A stretch of 64,000 nucleotides of DNA from Modestobacter altitudinis (GTDB taxonomy: Bacteria; Actinomycetota; Actinomycetes; Mycobacteriales; Geodermatophilaceae), in assembly GCF_005930475.1 (NCBI RefSeq), contig NZ_SJEW01000010.1:1-64000 (forward strand). The letters are read 5' to 3'. A program made the translations under genes and the position numbers. Of this stretch, positions 55,721-63,971 are shown in pieces. The notes below the pieces were generated by a model that was given only the letters and a program-made list of their open reading frames with translations, searched no databases and was not told where the DNA came from. How positions within the stretch are numbered: position 1 is the stretch's first letter; every line of letters starts with the position of its first letter.

Positions 55721-56679
55721 CCGGTCACCACGGACTGGACCTCGGCGACGGCGAAAGATGCACTGGACGTCGTCGTCAGCGCAGGCAAGGTGCCGCTGGC
55801 TCCCGTCGACGACCGCCACGCGACGGACCACTCGATGCCGTACACAGCTGTGACCTCCTGGCCGGGCTCGTGGATCGATGAGTGCAGGTATCGGTAGTCG
55901 CACCCCGCCGGAGACGGCGCCCAGACGCCGTCGGTCGGCTGCCAGGCCACACCCGGGCCCGGGCAGGAGACCGTTGCGCCCCCGTCGCCTGGCGTGAAGC
56001 TCAGAGCGGTCGGAGTGACCGTCACCTCGGCCGACACCCCGCCGGCGTCCGCACGTGCGGTGAGCACCCCGAAGGAGGCCGCGTCGGTCCAGAACCACGT
56101 GTAGGCGTTGACGACCGTGAACGGCTGGCCGCTGTCCAGGGAGCCAGCCGGGTACCGCCCAGGCGTCGGCTCGGGAACGCTCAGGCTCTGTAGCGCCTGC
56201 TGGGCGAGCGCGACGGGGTCGACGACCGGAGGGCCGGCTGGAGCAGTGGCCGACCAGAAGGCGAATCCGTTCGTGCCAGGAACGCTCGTGCCTGTCGACA
56301 GGAACGTGCAGAGATAGATGGCGCCGTCCGTGTGGCCACCCCAGACGGCTGTGCCCATGGGTGGTTGGTCAACGAGCACCTTCACGTAGCACTGCATGCT
56401 CTGCGCCCACCACGCGTCGCCGTCCTGGCAGGGCACCTCAGCACCCGAGGCGGTGAACGTGCAGAGAGATTGGGTGTAGACGGCACCGCGATTCGAGGTG
56501 TCTGCCGTCGATTGGGTCGGCGCTGCGGTCGCTCCACCGGTCCCGACCTGCACCACGCAGAGGCCGTGCGAGTCGTACTGCTGACAGGAGGCAGGGGCTG
56601 CGATGGCGTCCGACAGCGTGACTGCGAGCAGGCAGCTCAAGAGCACCAGGCCAGCAAGACCGGCGGCTACTCGTTGCAC
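55717..56679 (-). CDS. secreted Tad-locus protein
   Basis: 320 residues from GTG 56679, overlapping the lipoprotein stop by 13 bp. Signal peptide GLAGLVLLSCLLAVTLSDAIAAPAS with cleavage near AIA-AP. The mature part has several cysteines and aromatic repeats, and no catalytic motif. It may be an adhesin or cell-wall channel part. Not recognised by family. Confidence 0.65.
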   Translation of the reverse strand: MQRVAAGLAGLVLLSCLLAVTLSDAIAAPASCQQYDSHGLCVVQVGTGGATAAPTQSTADTSNRGAVYTQSLCTFTASGAEVPCQDGDAWWAQSMQCYVKVLVDQPPMGTAVWGGHTDGAIYLCTFLSTGTSVPGTNGFAFWSATAPAGPPVVDPVALAQQALQSLSVPEPTPGRYPAGSLDSGQPFTVVNAYTWFWTDAASFGVLTARADAGGVSAEVTVTPTALSFTPGDGGATVSCPGPGVAWQPTDGVWAPSPAGCDYRYLHSSIHEPGQEVTAVYGIEWSVAWRSSTGASGTLPALTTTSSASFAVAEVQSVVTG

Positions 56680-57281
56680 GAACGCGCCTGCATGTTGGGT
56701 GCTGCGCTCACGCGCCAGGAGCCGACGTCTGGGTAATCGATGTTGACCACCGTCAACTGCGCGACGAGATAGTCCGGGCGATCGGCCGGCACGACCGACA
56801 CGCCGGTCGCATCCGTCGCCTGCACCTGGCTCACGTCGACACAAGCGGTCACGACGACGGTGGGCAGCATTGGCGACGGGGAAGCCGCCGGATCGTCGGT
56901 GAGGTCAATGCTGCTCACCGACGTCGTCACCAGCTGCGACCGGCCGACCTGCCGGTACCCCTGAGCGCGGAACGTCCCGATGGCAGTGGCCTCGCTCGTC
57001 GCCTCTGAGGCGATCGCCACCCCGTACAGGTCGTCGAGGGACCGTGACGCGTCCAGGTACAGGTCGTCGATCGTCGAGAGGTACGTCGTCACGTGCGCGA
57101 CCGCCTGCGCTTCCGCCTCGTCACTCGGATCCGTGCTGCTTCTCGCGGCACTCGTCGACGGCGCGCTCGACGACGCGGGACTCGAGGATGCCGAGGGGTC
57201 ACCGATTGAGGCCGAGCAGGCAGCAACGATGGAGGCGAGGACGACGGCCAGCGCCATCGCTCCTACTCGCGTCGCTGTCAC
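56667..57281 (-). CDS. lipoprotein of the Tad locus
   Basis: 204 residues, GTG 57281 with AAGAGG nine bases upstream. Signal peptide with lipobox VAAC. Ser/Pro/Ala-rich linker, then a globular domain with the motif LVTTSVSSIDLTDDP and a probable disulfide pair. First gene of the operon, so its promoter lies with the palindrome at 57362. Confidence 0.72.
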   Translation of the reverse strand: MTATRVGAMALAVVLASIVAACSASIGDPSASSSPASSSAPSTSAARSSTDPSDEAEAQAVAHVTTYLSTIDDLYLDASRSLDDLYGVAIASEATSEATAIGTFRAQGYRQVGRSQLVTTSVSSIDLTDDPAASPSPMLPTVVVTACVDVSQVQATDATGVSVVPADRPDYLVAQLTVVNIDYPDVGSWRVSAAPNMQARSCNE

Positions 57282-57361
57282 GTGTGACCGCCTCTTCCGG
57301 GTAACCGATGGGTAGCGAGACTGCCTGTTTCGATACGCAACGAACACGGTTCCGCCAGAGA

Positions 57362-57379
57362 GTCACCCGATCGGGTGAC
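57362..57379. promoter_or_regulatory. 18-bp perfect palindrome upstream of the Tad operon
   Basis: GTCACCCGATCGGGTGAC, self-complementary over all 18 bases, 81 bases upstream of the lipoprotein start. It shares the GTCACCC half with the inverted repeat before the conjugation operon (41301). Candidate operator for a dimeric regulator. Confidence 0.55.
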
Positions 57380-57539
57380 AACGGACCGCAGCGCCTTGTC
57401 TGTCATCGGGTCTGGTGTATCGCACTCCTGTGCCACTTCATGGTTTTCCACAAGTTGGATGTGCGGAGCGACCGCTCACCTTCCGGCGACCAGGCACGCG
57501 ACGTGCCTGGTCGATTGAGCGCACCGCCCACGAGGACTG

Positions 57540-58178
57540 GTGAGTTCAACGTGGTCGGCCGCGGTTCTCACCGGGGCGTTGTGCAGTGGACTGGCCGTTC
57601 CGGCATGGACTGCAGGAGGCCTCCGCCACCTGGGTAGGTCGGACTTGAGGACGCCCGTGCTTCAGATCGTCGGGGCGGGTGTCGGCGCTTTGGTGGGAGC
57701 GGCGACAACCCTTGCAGCCCTGCGCATGGGCAGTGCTTGGCTGGCAGCTCCCCTCGTGCTCTGGGGAGCTGCCCTGGTCGCCGCGAGCTGCTGCGACGCG
57801 GTCTCCCAGCGGGTCCCCACAGCTCTCGTCCGACAGGCCATCATTACGACCGGAGTGCTGCTGACCTGCGTACTTAGCTTCCGCGGCGACTGGGACGGCT
57901 TGCTAATGAGCGTGGTCGCCGCCGCGGCGGCCGGCAGTGTCGCTCTGCTGTGCTGGCGTTTCGCCGACGTCGGCTTCGGTGACGTACGCCTAGCGGTCCT
58001 CGGTGGACTGGGCCTGGGCCATGCGACTCACCGCGGCCTGCTCATCGCTGTGATCGCGATGGCGTTGGTCGTCTCGATGCAGGCAACGATCACCGTGCGG
58101 AGGGGCGGGAGCCTGAAGACGCCGATCGCCTTCGGCCCGATTCTCAGCGTCGGCTTCTTGATCGCGGCCGTCTCGTGA
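57540..58178 (+). CDS. prepilin peptidase (A24, TadV-like)
   Basis: 212 residues, seven hydrophobic segments. The two catalytic aspartates are D86 in CCDAVSQRVP and D148 in GFGD (145-148). It lacks the N-terminal methylase domain with CxxC, so it is the short TadV form. It would process the Flp and TadE signals in the divergent operon. GTG start. Confidence 0.85.
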   Translation: MSSTWSAAVLTGALCSGLAVPAWTAGGLRHLGRSDLRTPVLQIVGAGVGALVGAATTLAALRMGSAWLAAPLVLWGAALVAASCCDAVSQRVPTALVRQAIITTGVLLTCVLSFRGDWDGLLMSVVAAAAAGSVALLCWRFADVGFGDVRLAVLGGLGLGHATHRGLLIAVIAMALVVSMQATITVRRGGSLKTPIAFGPILSVGFLIAAVS

Positions 58179-58529
58179 CGTCTGGACATCCCCTTGATCG
58201 CCGTCCAAAGGTCCGGCACGGCGGCATACCACGGAACGTGTGACCTCTGCTTCAGTCCTTCGGAGCCGCCGGACAAGCCACCACCCGAAGGACCGTCACC
58301 TACTGTTCAGCTGGTCAGCGCCAACACCGGGCAGAGTCCGCTCGTTGGAGGTCGCGTCGCTCGATCGCACGGCCGGACGTCGAGGTAATTGCTCCGCGGG
58401 CGGTTCTACGTTGTAAACCGCGTTAAGTCGAGGGCATGCTCGTGTCCCACTGGAGCGAAGAACGACCATGCCTCCCGGTGTCCGCAACTCACGGGGACCG
58501 TCCCTCACCAGCATCCAGGCAGGAAACCG
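58179..58529. other. upstream region of the WhiB gene
   Basis: 351 bases without a gene. An inverted repeat GCGGTT at 58400-58405 and AACCGC at 58416-58421 with a 10-base spacer lies about 110 bases upstream of the WhiB start, in a short AT-richer patch. It could be an operator. Confidence 0.4.
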
Positions 58530-58847
58530 ATGTGGATCACCGCCGAAGTCCTCGCGCTCGCGGCCGTCGCCTGGATCATGATGTGGCGGCTCGACGACTG
58601 GCGTGAATGGGCCCTCTGCGCCGAGGTCGACCCCGACGCCTTCTTCCCGGAGAAGGGCGAGTCCACCCGGGCCGCCAAGAACATCTGCCGCAGATGCCTG
58701 GTGAAGATTGAGTGCCTACGTTCCGCCCTGGCCAACGATGAGCGCTTCGGCGTCTGGGGTGGATTGTCCGACCGCGAGCGCCGCCGGTTTCGTCTGAGAG
58801 CGGCGGACGGCGTGGTGAGACGCGCCAACCCCTCAGAGCCCTGTTGA
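58530..58847 (+). CDS. WhiB-family iron-sulfur regulator with hydrophobic N-terminus
   Basis: 105 residues, ATG preceded by AGGAAA. Four cluster cysteines C30, C53, C56 and C62 with the normal CxxC...C spacing, and the GVWGGL turn (74-79) followed by basic DNA-contact residues. Most WhiB proteins start near the first Cys. Here the first 20 residues are MWITAEVLALAAVAWIMMWR, a membrane-helix-like stretch. If real, the protein could be tethered. Otherwise a later start (for example at the ATG in WIMMW) is used. It is not part of the Tad operon. Confidence 0.8.
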   Translation: MWITAEVLALAAVAWIMMWRLDDWREWALCAEVDPDAFFPEKGESTRAAKNICRRCLVKIECLRSALANDERFGVWGGLSDRERRRFRLRAADGVVRRANPSEPC

Positions 58848-59212
58848 GGCCGTAGCTCCCTCCTGGGGTCACCCAGAGGACAGGATGCGCCTCCTCGGAC
58901 AATTGGCCAGCTGTGGCCGACCCGCTCACGTCCGACGAGCAAGCCCACTGTGGGTGATCCGCAAGTGCTGCGCGACGTGCTGACCAGCGACTCGTCCGTG
59001 GGTATTCGCCGATGTGCCGTTGACACAGGTCATAAGGGCGCGGCGTCCGCGGTCGTCCGTCGGCGTCACCGGTTGTCTGGGCCGCGTTGCTGTAGCGGTT
59101 GCTGTACTTGACACGTCGCACCATGTCGCGGCACACGGGACCGCAGCCGAGTTCCAGGTCAGCGCAGGACGTAGGTCAACTGATGCGAGGGCGTCAGCCA
59201 GCTGTGAAGTCA
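58848..59212. other. intergenic region with a short direct repeat
   Basis: 365 bases between the WhiB gene and the end of the interrupted LGFP/oxidase gene. A 9-bp direct repeat GTTGCTGTA occurs at 59086-59094 and 59098-59106 (12-bp period). A small CTGGG-GTCA-CCCAG hairpin follows the WhiB stop. No gene is seen. Confidence 0.4.
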
Positions 59213-59272
59213 CTACAAGGAAAGGCGTACGTAAGTTGCTGTGGAGGGGATCCCATCCGTCAACAGGAAGAG
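59213..59272 (-). pseudogene. detached 3' end of the LGFP/galactose-oxidase-like gene
   Basis: Reading on from the IS element in the minus direction, codons give FLLTDGIPSTATYVRLSL then TAG. This is the expected last strand of a galactose-oxidase-like domain (GYYMLF..., VR.L). It continues the frame of the gene at 60541-62514 exactly if the IS element and one copy of the GAG duplication are removed. Confidence 0.75.
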
Positions 59273-59297
59273 GGAGCTTCACCCGGTTCTCCGGACA
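59273..59297. repeat. terminal inverted repeat of the IS3 element (orfB end)
   Basis: 25-bp arm, 22/25 identical to the other end. Flanked outside by the GAG duplication. Confidence 0.88.
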
Positions 59298-59312
59298 CAT
59301 CGGGTGTGGTGA

Positions 59313-60137
59313 TCATGCCGCGGTGAGTGCGGCGGTGTGAAGTGCTTCGAACTCTGCGGGACTGCGGTAGCCGAGGGCGGAGTGGCGTCGTCGGGGGTTG
59401 TAGAAGGCTTCGATCCACTCGAAGATCGCCGAGCCGAGTTCGGCTCGAGTCGACCACTGGCGGCGGTCCAACAGTTCGCGCTGCATGGTCGACCAGAAGC
59501 TCTCCATCATGGTGTTGTCCACGCTGGAGGCGACCCGTCCCATCGAGCCGAGCAGCCCGGCAGTGCGCAGCCGGTGCCCGAAGATCCAACTCGTGTATTG
59601 CGATCCGCGGTCGCTGTGCACGATGGCGCCGGGTGCCGGCCGGCGGCGCCAGCGGGCCATTTCGAGTGCGTCGACGACGAGCTCGGAGCGCATGTGGTCA
59701 GCGATCGACCAGCCGACGATGGTCCGGCTGAACACGTCCAGCACCGCGGCGCAGTAGACCTTCCCTTCGGCCGTGGCGTGCTCGGTGATGTCGGTGGCCC
59801 ACAGCCGGTCCGGTGCGTCAGCGGCGAACCGTCGCTGCACCAGGTCCTCGTGGGGGGCCGGTAGCGGCCCGGATCGGCGGTGCTTGCGCCGGTGGCAGAC
59901 CCCGACCAGCCCGGAGGTGCGCATCAGCCGGGCGACCCGTTTGCGCCCGCACGCCAGCCCGAGACCTAGGCGGAGTTCCGCGTGCACCCGAGGCGCGCCG
60001 TAGGTGGCGCGAGAGCTGGCATGCACCTGGGCGATTGTGCTGGTCAGCGACGCGTCGGCGACTGCCCGAGCCGATGGTGGGCGGCCGTTCCACTCGTAGA
60101 AGCCTGAGCGGGAAACCCGCAGGACCCGGCAGGTCAC
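59313..60137 (-). CDS. IS3 transposase OrfB (DDE integrase)
   Basis: 274 residues from the first ATG-like codon, though in practice made as an OrfAB fusion by -1 frameshifting. rve core with D116 (WATDITEH), D176 (HSDRGSQYTS) and E212 (MMESFW), 35 residues apart, all present. HTH_21 region at the N-terminus (RVSRSGFYEW). The fused reading gives KIAFRLVRELAADGFPVAV between OrfA and this frame. Confidence 0.92.
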   Translation of the reverse strand: MTCRVLRVSRSGFYEWNGRPPSARAVADASLTSTIAQVHASSRATYGAPRVHAELRLGLGLACGRKRVARLMRTSGLVGVCHRRKHRRSGPLPAPHEDLVQRRFAADAPDRLWATDITEHATAEGKVYCAAVLDVFSRTIVGWSIADHMRSELVVDALEMARWRRRPAPGAIVHSDRGSQYTSWIFGHRLRTAGLLGSMGRVASSVDNTMMESFWSTMQRELLDRRQWSTRAELGSAIFEWIEAFYNPRRRHSALGYRSPAEFEALHTAALTAA

Positions 60138-60184
60138 CGCAACGGGGAACCCGTCGGCGGCGAGCTCACGAACCAGCCGGAACG

Positions 60185-60475
60185 CTATTTTGGGTCCGGC
60201 AGCACCTCGCGGGCGAAGTACGCGGACGCCCGCTTGAGGATCTCGATCTCCATCTTCGCGACCCGCAGCTCCCGGCGCAGACGCGCCAGCTCGGCCCGCT
60301 CATCGCTGGTCGTGCCCTCGACCCGGCCGGCGTCGACGTCATCGAGCTTCATCCACCGCCGCAAGCAGGACTCCGCGATTCCCAGGTCGTGGGCGATCTC
60401 AGCGATCGGCTTCTCCCGCTGACGGGCCAGCTCCACGGCACGGCGACGGAACTCCAGCGGCTTGGCTGCAGGCAT
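60185..60475 (-). CDS. IS3 transposase OrfA
   Basis: 96 residues. HTH (KPIAEIAHDLGIAESCLRRW, 22-41) followed by a leucine-zipper-like coiled coil (ELARLRRELRVAKMEIEILK, 61-80). Ends PDPK-stop at the slippery heptamer. Acts as DNA-binding part of OrfAB and as inhibitor alone. Confidence 0.9.
   Translation of the reverse strand: MPAAKPLEFRRRAVELARQREKPIAEIAHDLGIAESCLRRWMKLDDVDAGRVEGTTSDERAELARLRRELRVAKMEIEILKRASAYFAREVLPDPK
60188..60194 (-). promoter_or_regulatory. -1 ribosomal frameshift site of the IS3 element
   Basis: On the coding strand C-CCA-AAA immediately before the OrfA TAG stop. It has the X-XXY-YYZ form in the zero frame. Slipping back one base continues into the OrfB frame without stop. 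Confidence 0.75.
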
Positions 60476-60515
60476 CCAGGACTCCTCTCCCAGGCGATTC
60501 TCGCCTCAGGTCAGG

Positions 60516-60540
60516 TGTCCGGGAAACCGGGTCAAGCTCC
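60516..60540. repeat. terminal inverted repeat of the IS3 element (orfA end)
   Basis: 25-bp arm beside the second GAG copy at 60541-60543. Its outermost bases supply the last two codons and the stop of the interrupted host gene. Confidence 0.88.
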
Positions 60541-62514
60541 GAGCATGTAATACCCGGGCGGCGCGACGAAGCCGTCGGGCGGTGTCTGAACCGTGAGGTG
60601 GTCGCTCGCGCGATCCGTGATCTTCAACTCGACATGACGCTGGTCGGCGTTGAATGAGTGTGTGCAGGACCCGCAGCGCAGAAGGCTGACGGAGCTGATC
60701 GCGGACGGGGTCGGCGTGCTGATGGTCGCCGTGCTCGCGTAGGACATCTGCGTGGGCGCTGACGTGATCGTCGGTCGGGGGCCCTTGAACAGATACGGCG
60801 GGCTGTAGAACTCCAGCTTGAGTTGCTCGTCGTGGAAGGGGTCGGGGTTCCACAGGGAGTCGGTTCCGGCGGTGAGGACTCTTCCATCGGGCAGCAGCAG
60901 CGCGGTGGCGTGGTACAGCCGCGGTACGGTCATCGGCGCCACAGTGGTCCACGAGTTTGCCACGGGGTCGTAGAGCTCGGCTTCCCACACCGGGTTGGCG
61001 CCGTTGTCTGCCGATCCGGCGCTGCTGCCGTTCATCACCAGCACGTTGCCATCGGGCAGCAGAACCGCGTCGGGCATCACCCGCGGGTGCGTCATCGGTG
61101 GAGCGAGACGCCAGGCCAGTGGCGCCGCTGCGAAGTCGAGGATCTCGCAGCTGGCTGTCGCCGGCGTTCTGATGGGAATGTCCCCGCCCCCGCCGATCAG
61201 CATCACCCGGGCACGGTAGGGCGGAGCGGTGGTCGGGCGCAGCGGCAGCAGCACGCTGGTGCCCTGCAGACCGTAGGTGCGGGCGTTGCGGTCAGGGCGG
61301 TTCGCGGCTTCCAGCTCCGTGGTGTCGAAGGTGAAGCTGGTCAGGTCCAGAAAGGCCGTTCGGGTGCCACCGTGCATCAGCAACTTGCGGGTTGGTAACA
61401 CGAACAGGAACGGAAACGAAATGAAGGCACCGAAACGGGTCATGGGTGGTGCACTGACCGCCGGTCCGACGGTCCCGGTCGCGGGCGTGAAGATCTCGTA
61501 GGTGGTGTTCTGGTTGCCGACCGGCAGACGCTTTTCACCACCTGCCATGAGCATCCGCCCGTCGGGCAGGGTCACCACGGAGGGGTACCAGCGGGCGGCG
61601 GCGAGGGTTCCGACGTAGGCCCACGACCCTCCGCCGGGACCGCCCGGGGAGAAGGTGTGGACCGAGCGCAACCTGGCCTGGTCCTCCCTGTCACCGCCAG
61701 CCACAAGCAGCCGACCGTCCGGGAGGAACGCGTGTCCGCTGCAGAAGATGTTGGGCAGCGCGGTTTCGCCGTTTGCTCCGTGATAGGCGGGCGTGGCGGC
61801 GGTCCCGGAGGTGAGGTCCAGAACAGCGGAGGCTCCGAAGGGGGTGGGGATGGGGCCCGGGTTCTCAGGGTCTTCCGGCTCCAGGTAGCTGAGGAAGAGC
61901 ACGCCGTTGGTGTGCAGCAGGGCGGTGTGCAGGCCCGAGATGCCCGCATTGAAGGTGGGTTCCTCCCAGACGCCGATCTTCGGCTTCTCCGCCGGACCAA
62001 CCGGCGGAAACTGGGGGCGAGGGAATACCTCATAGGCTCCTCGGCCCGCCTCCCAGTAGATGCAGCCCTTCTCGAAGTCACTGACACGCCCCGACCCATG
62101 CTCGGTGTCTTTCTCGTCGCTCGTCGGATAGCCCAGGACGCTGCGTTCCCAGCCGAGCGAGGACCACAGGCCGTGGATTTCACCGTGAACCTCGTGCGCT
62201 CCGGTCTGCGGCGTCCAGTAGATCGATCCCAGGGTCGGCCCTGCCTGGAAGTGGTTGAACCGGCCGATCCCGTCGGGTGTAGGGGTCTCGTCAGTGGTGG
62301 GGTAGCCCAGAACGCTGCGTTCCCAGCCCAGCGAGGACCACAGGCCGTGGATCGCGCCGTGCACCTCGTGCGCTCCGGTTTGCGGCGTCCAGAAGATCGA
62401 CCCATGCTGAAAATGCTGGAAGCGCCCGATCCCGTCGAGTGTGGGGGTCTCATCACCCGTCGGCGGGCCAAGAAGGGCAGTCACGGAAAGGTATTTGTCG
62501 CCTATCTCGGTCAT
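60532..62514 (-). CDS. LGFP-repeat / galactose-oxidase-like protein, C-terminus cut by the IS element
   Basis: 660 residues from ATG 62514 (AGGAG six bases upstream). Three LGFP repeats (about 1-170: WSSLGWERSVLGYP twice) that bind cell wall or mycolate-type surfaces, then kelch blades (LPDGRLLVAGGD, LPDGRMLMAGGE, LPDGNVLVMNGSS, LPDGRVLTAGTDS) and the Ig-like DUF1929 end of galactose oxidases. No signal peptide is visible, although a surface location is expected. The frame ends YYML-GA-stop, where GA-stop comes from the IS end. The lost tail (18 residues) is at 59213-59272. Oxidase activity cannot be confirmed, as copper ligands were not assigned. Confidence 0.82.
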   Translation of the reverse strand: MTEIGDKYLSVTALLGPPTGDETPTLDGIGRFQHFQHGSIFWTPQTGAHEVHGAIHGLWSSLGWERSVLGYPTTDETPTPDGIGRFNHFQAGPTLGSIYWTPQTGAHEVHGEIHGLWSSLGWERSVLGYPTSDEKDTEHGSGRVSDFEKGCIYWEAGRGAYEVFPRPQFPPVGPAEKPKIGVWEEPTFNAGISGLHTALLHTNGVLFLSYLEPEDPENPGPIPTPFGASAVLDLTSGTAATPAYHGANGETALPNIFCSGHAFLPDGRLLVAGGDREDQARLRSVHTFSPGGPGGGSWAYVGTLAAARWYPSVVTLPDGRMLMAGGEKRLPVGNQNTTYEIFTPATGTVGPAVSAPPMTRFGAFISFPFLFVLPTRKLLMHGGTRTAFLDLTSFTFDTTELEAANRPDRNARTYGLQGTSVLLPLRPTTAPPYRARVMLIGGGGDIPIRTPATASCEILDFAAAPLAWRLAPPMTHPRVMPDAVLLPDGNVLVMNGSSAGSADNGANPVWEAELYDPVANSWTTVAPMTVPRLYHATALLLPDGRVLTAGTDSLWNPDPFHDEQLKLEFYSPPYLFKGPRPTITSAPTQMSYASTATISTPTPSAISSVSLLRCGSCTHSFNADQRHVELKITDRASDHLTVQTPPDGFVAPPGYYMLGA

Positions 62515-62847
62515 TGAGCACTCCTGTGATGATGGGAGAAAGGCCCAATCGCCTACAGTGAGAAACTGCGTGGCCAACCGGGAGCAGTGCCCAGCGAAGC
62601 GCTGGCGTGCTCAGCCGGAATGTCAGTCCTCTGGTGATGCTGGAGGGCGGCGCAATCAGCAGTACTCCGCCGACCCTGGCCACCCATCCGCCCATCCTGG
62701 TCCAGCCCCGTCACCGGATCGTCAATCGCCCGACCGTGGAGGTCAGCAGCCAGCGCTCGGCTGGGTTGCTCGTCTGGCGGGCAGCGGCCGTCTCCTCGGC
62801 GTAGGAGGCGCGCACGGCCGGCGCGGGGCGAGACATTAACTCTGTCC
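62515..62847. other. intergenic region upstream of the LGFP gene
   Basis: 333 bases, no convincing gene on either strand. It must hold the promoter of the LGFP gene and the end of the metal operon. No clear hairpin or palindrome was found. Confidence 0.35.
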
Positions 62848-63588
62848 TCAGTTGCAGCAGTCGCAGCCGGGCTTGCAGCCGCAGCTGTCCTCGGCGCTGG
62901 TACCGGCACCGGCACCGCTGGTGTCGGAGGGCTTGGCGAAGAGCGCCTCGGCCGGTGAGCAGCAGTCCTCGCCTCGCCAGGCCTCGCGGCCTTCCCGCAG
63001 TGCGACCGCGGCGATGACCAGGGCAGCGATGGGGTCAGCCCACGACCACCCGAAGAGGCTGTTGAGCGCAAGACCGACGAGCAGCACGCCGGAGAGGTAG
63101 GTGCACAGCAGCGTCTGTTTGGAGTCCGCCACCGCCGATGCCGAGCCCAGCTGTCGTCCAGCGCGGCGCTGGGCGTAGGACAGGAAGGGCATGATCACCA
63201 GGCTCGCCGCAGCCAGGACCAGCCCGACAGTGGAGTGCTCGGCCTCGCCCCCACCAAGGAGGGCGCGGACGGCGTCGACGGTGACGAAGGCGGCCAGGGC
63301 GAAGAAGGACAGCGCGATGACGCGCAGTGCCCGGTGCTCTCGGGCCTCGCGGATGGCGTGGTCGCGGGCGGAGAACTGCCAGGCCACGGCCAGGGCGGAG
63401 GACACCTCGATGACCGAGTCCAGGCCGAAACCGATGAGCGCCGAGGACGACGCCCGGGTGCCGGCCGTGATGGCGACAACGGCCTCGATGACGTTGTAGG
63501 TGATGGTCGCGGCGACCAGGAAGCGGATGCGTCGCGCCAGCACAGCCCGACGGTCGCTGACGCTCTGGGGCGAGCCGAGGGCGGTCAT
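62848..63588 (-). CDS. CDF-like cation transporter with Cys-rich tail
   Basis: 246 residues, about six membrane helices. The helix-2 type motif GFGLDSVIEVSSALAVAW and ALNSLFGWSWADPIAALVI carry the charged residues (D, E, D) that bind metal in cation diffusion facilitators. The cytoplasmic tail EDCCSP and CGCKPGCDCCN is a soft-metal-binding end, suited to Cd, Zn or Pb. ATG start overlaps the ArsR stop (ATGA), so it is induced with the sensor. Confidence 0.8.
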   Translation of the reverse strand: MTALGSPQSVSDRRAVLARRIRFLVAATITYNVIEAVVAITAGTRASSSALIGFGLDSVIEVSSALAVAWQFSARDHAIREAREHRALRVIALSFFALAAFVTVDAVRALLGGGEAEHSTVGLVLAAASLVIMPFLSYAQRRAGRQLGSASAVADSKQTLLCTYLSGVLLVGLALNSLFGWSWADPIAALVIAAVALREGREAWRGEDCCSPAEALFAKPSDTSGAGAGTSAEDSCGCKPGCDCCN

Positions 63589-63971
63589 GCCAGCGCCTCC
63601 ATCTCCGGGGTGGTCACGTTGCGGGCAGCGATCGAGCCGGTCACGGCGATCAGCAGACGCGCGCCTTCGTCGGTCAGGCGGTACATGACCAGCTTGCCGT
63701 TGCGCCGGGAGGTGGCCAGGCCGGCGTTGCGCAGCGCGCGCACGTGATGGGACACCAGGTTTTGCGACAGCTCGGTGATCCAGGCCAGATCGCAGACGCA
63801 CAGCTCGTCACCGACCCGCAGGGCGGCCGCGATGCGCAGTCGAGAGGGGTCCCCGAGTGCCTTGGCCCGCTCGGCGAACACCCGAATCTCGTCCTCGCCG
63901 GCCAGCTGCGCGCGGACCTGCTCGGCGTGGGGCAGATCGAGACACAGCAGGTCGCAGGCGTCGCTGCTCAT
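63585..63971 (-). CDS. ArsR-family sensor of CadC type
   Basis: 128 residues. Winged helix with recognition helix LSQNLVSHHVRALRNAGL (68-85). Cysteines C58 and C60 in ELCVCDL plus C6 and C10 at the N-terminus reproduce the alpha-3N site of CadC, which senses Cd, Pb and also Zn. It controls its coupled transporter. The promoter lies at or beyond the window edge. ATG with GAAGGGA upstream. Confidence 0.88.
   Translation of the reverse strand: MSSDACDLLCLDLPHAEQVRAQLAGEDEIRVFAERAKALGDPSRLRIAAALRVGDELCVCDLAWITELSQNLVSHHVRALRNAGLATSRRNGKLVMYRLTDEGARLLIAVTGSIAARNVTTPEMEALA

Larger units (their letters stand above)
59273..60540 (-). mobile_element. IS3-family insertion sequence, complete
   Basis: 1268 bp. 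Terminal inverted repeats of 25 bp at 59273-59297 and 60516-60540 match at 22 positions (GGAGCTT...CCGGACA). A 3-bp target duplication GAG lies at 59270-59272 and 60541-60543. It contains orfA and orfB with a frameshift signal and a DD(35)E integrase. Intact ends, duplication and frames indicate a recent insertion. Confidence 0.93.

Noticed and set aside
59085-59107. GTTGCTGTA direct repeat as a regulatory site
   Set aside because: Two copies only, between convergent gene ends, and no promoter or gene it could serve.
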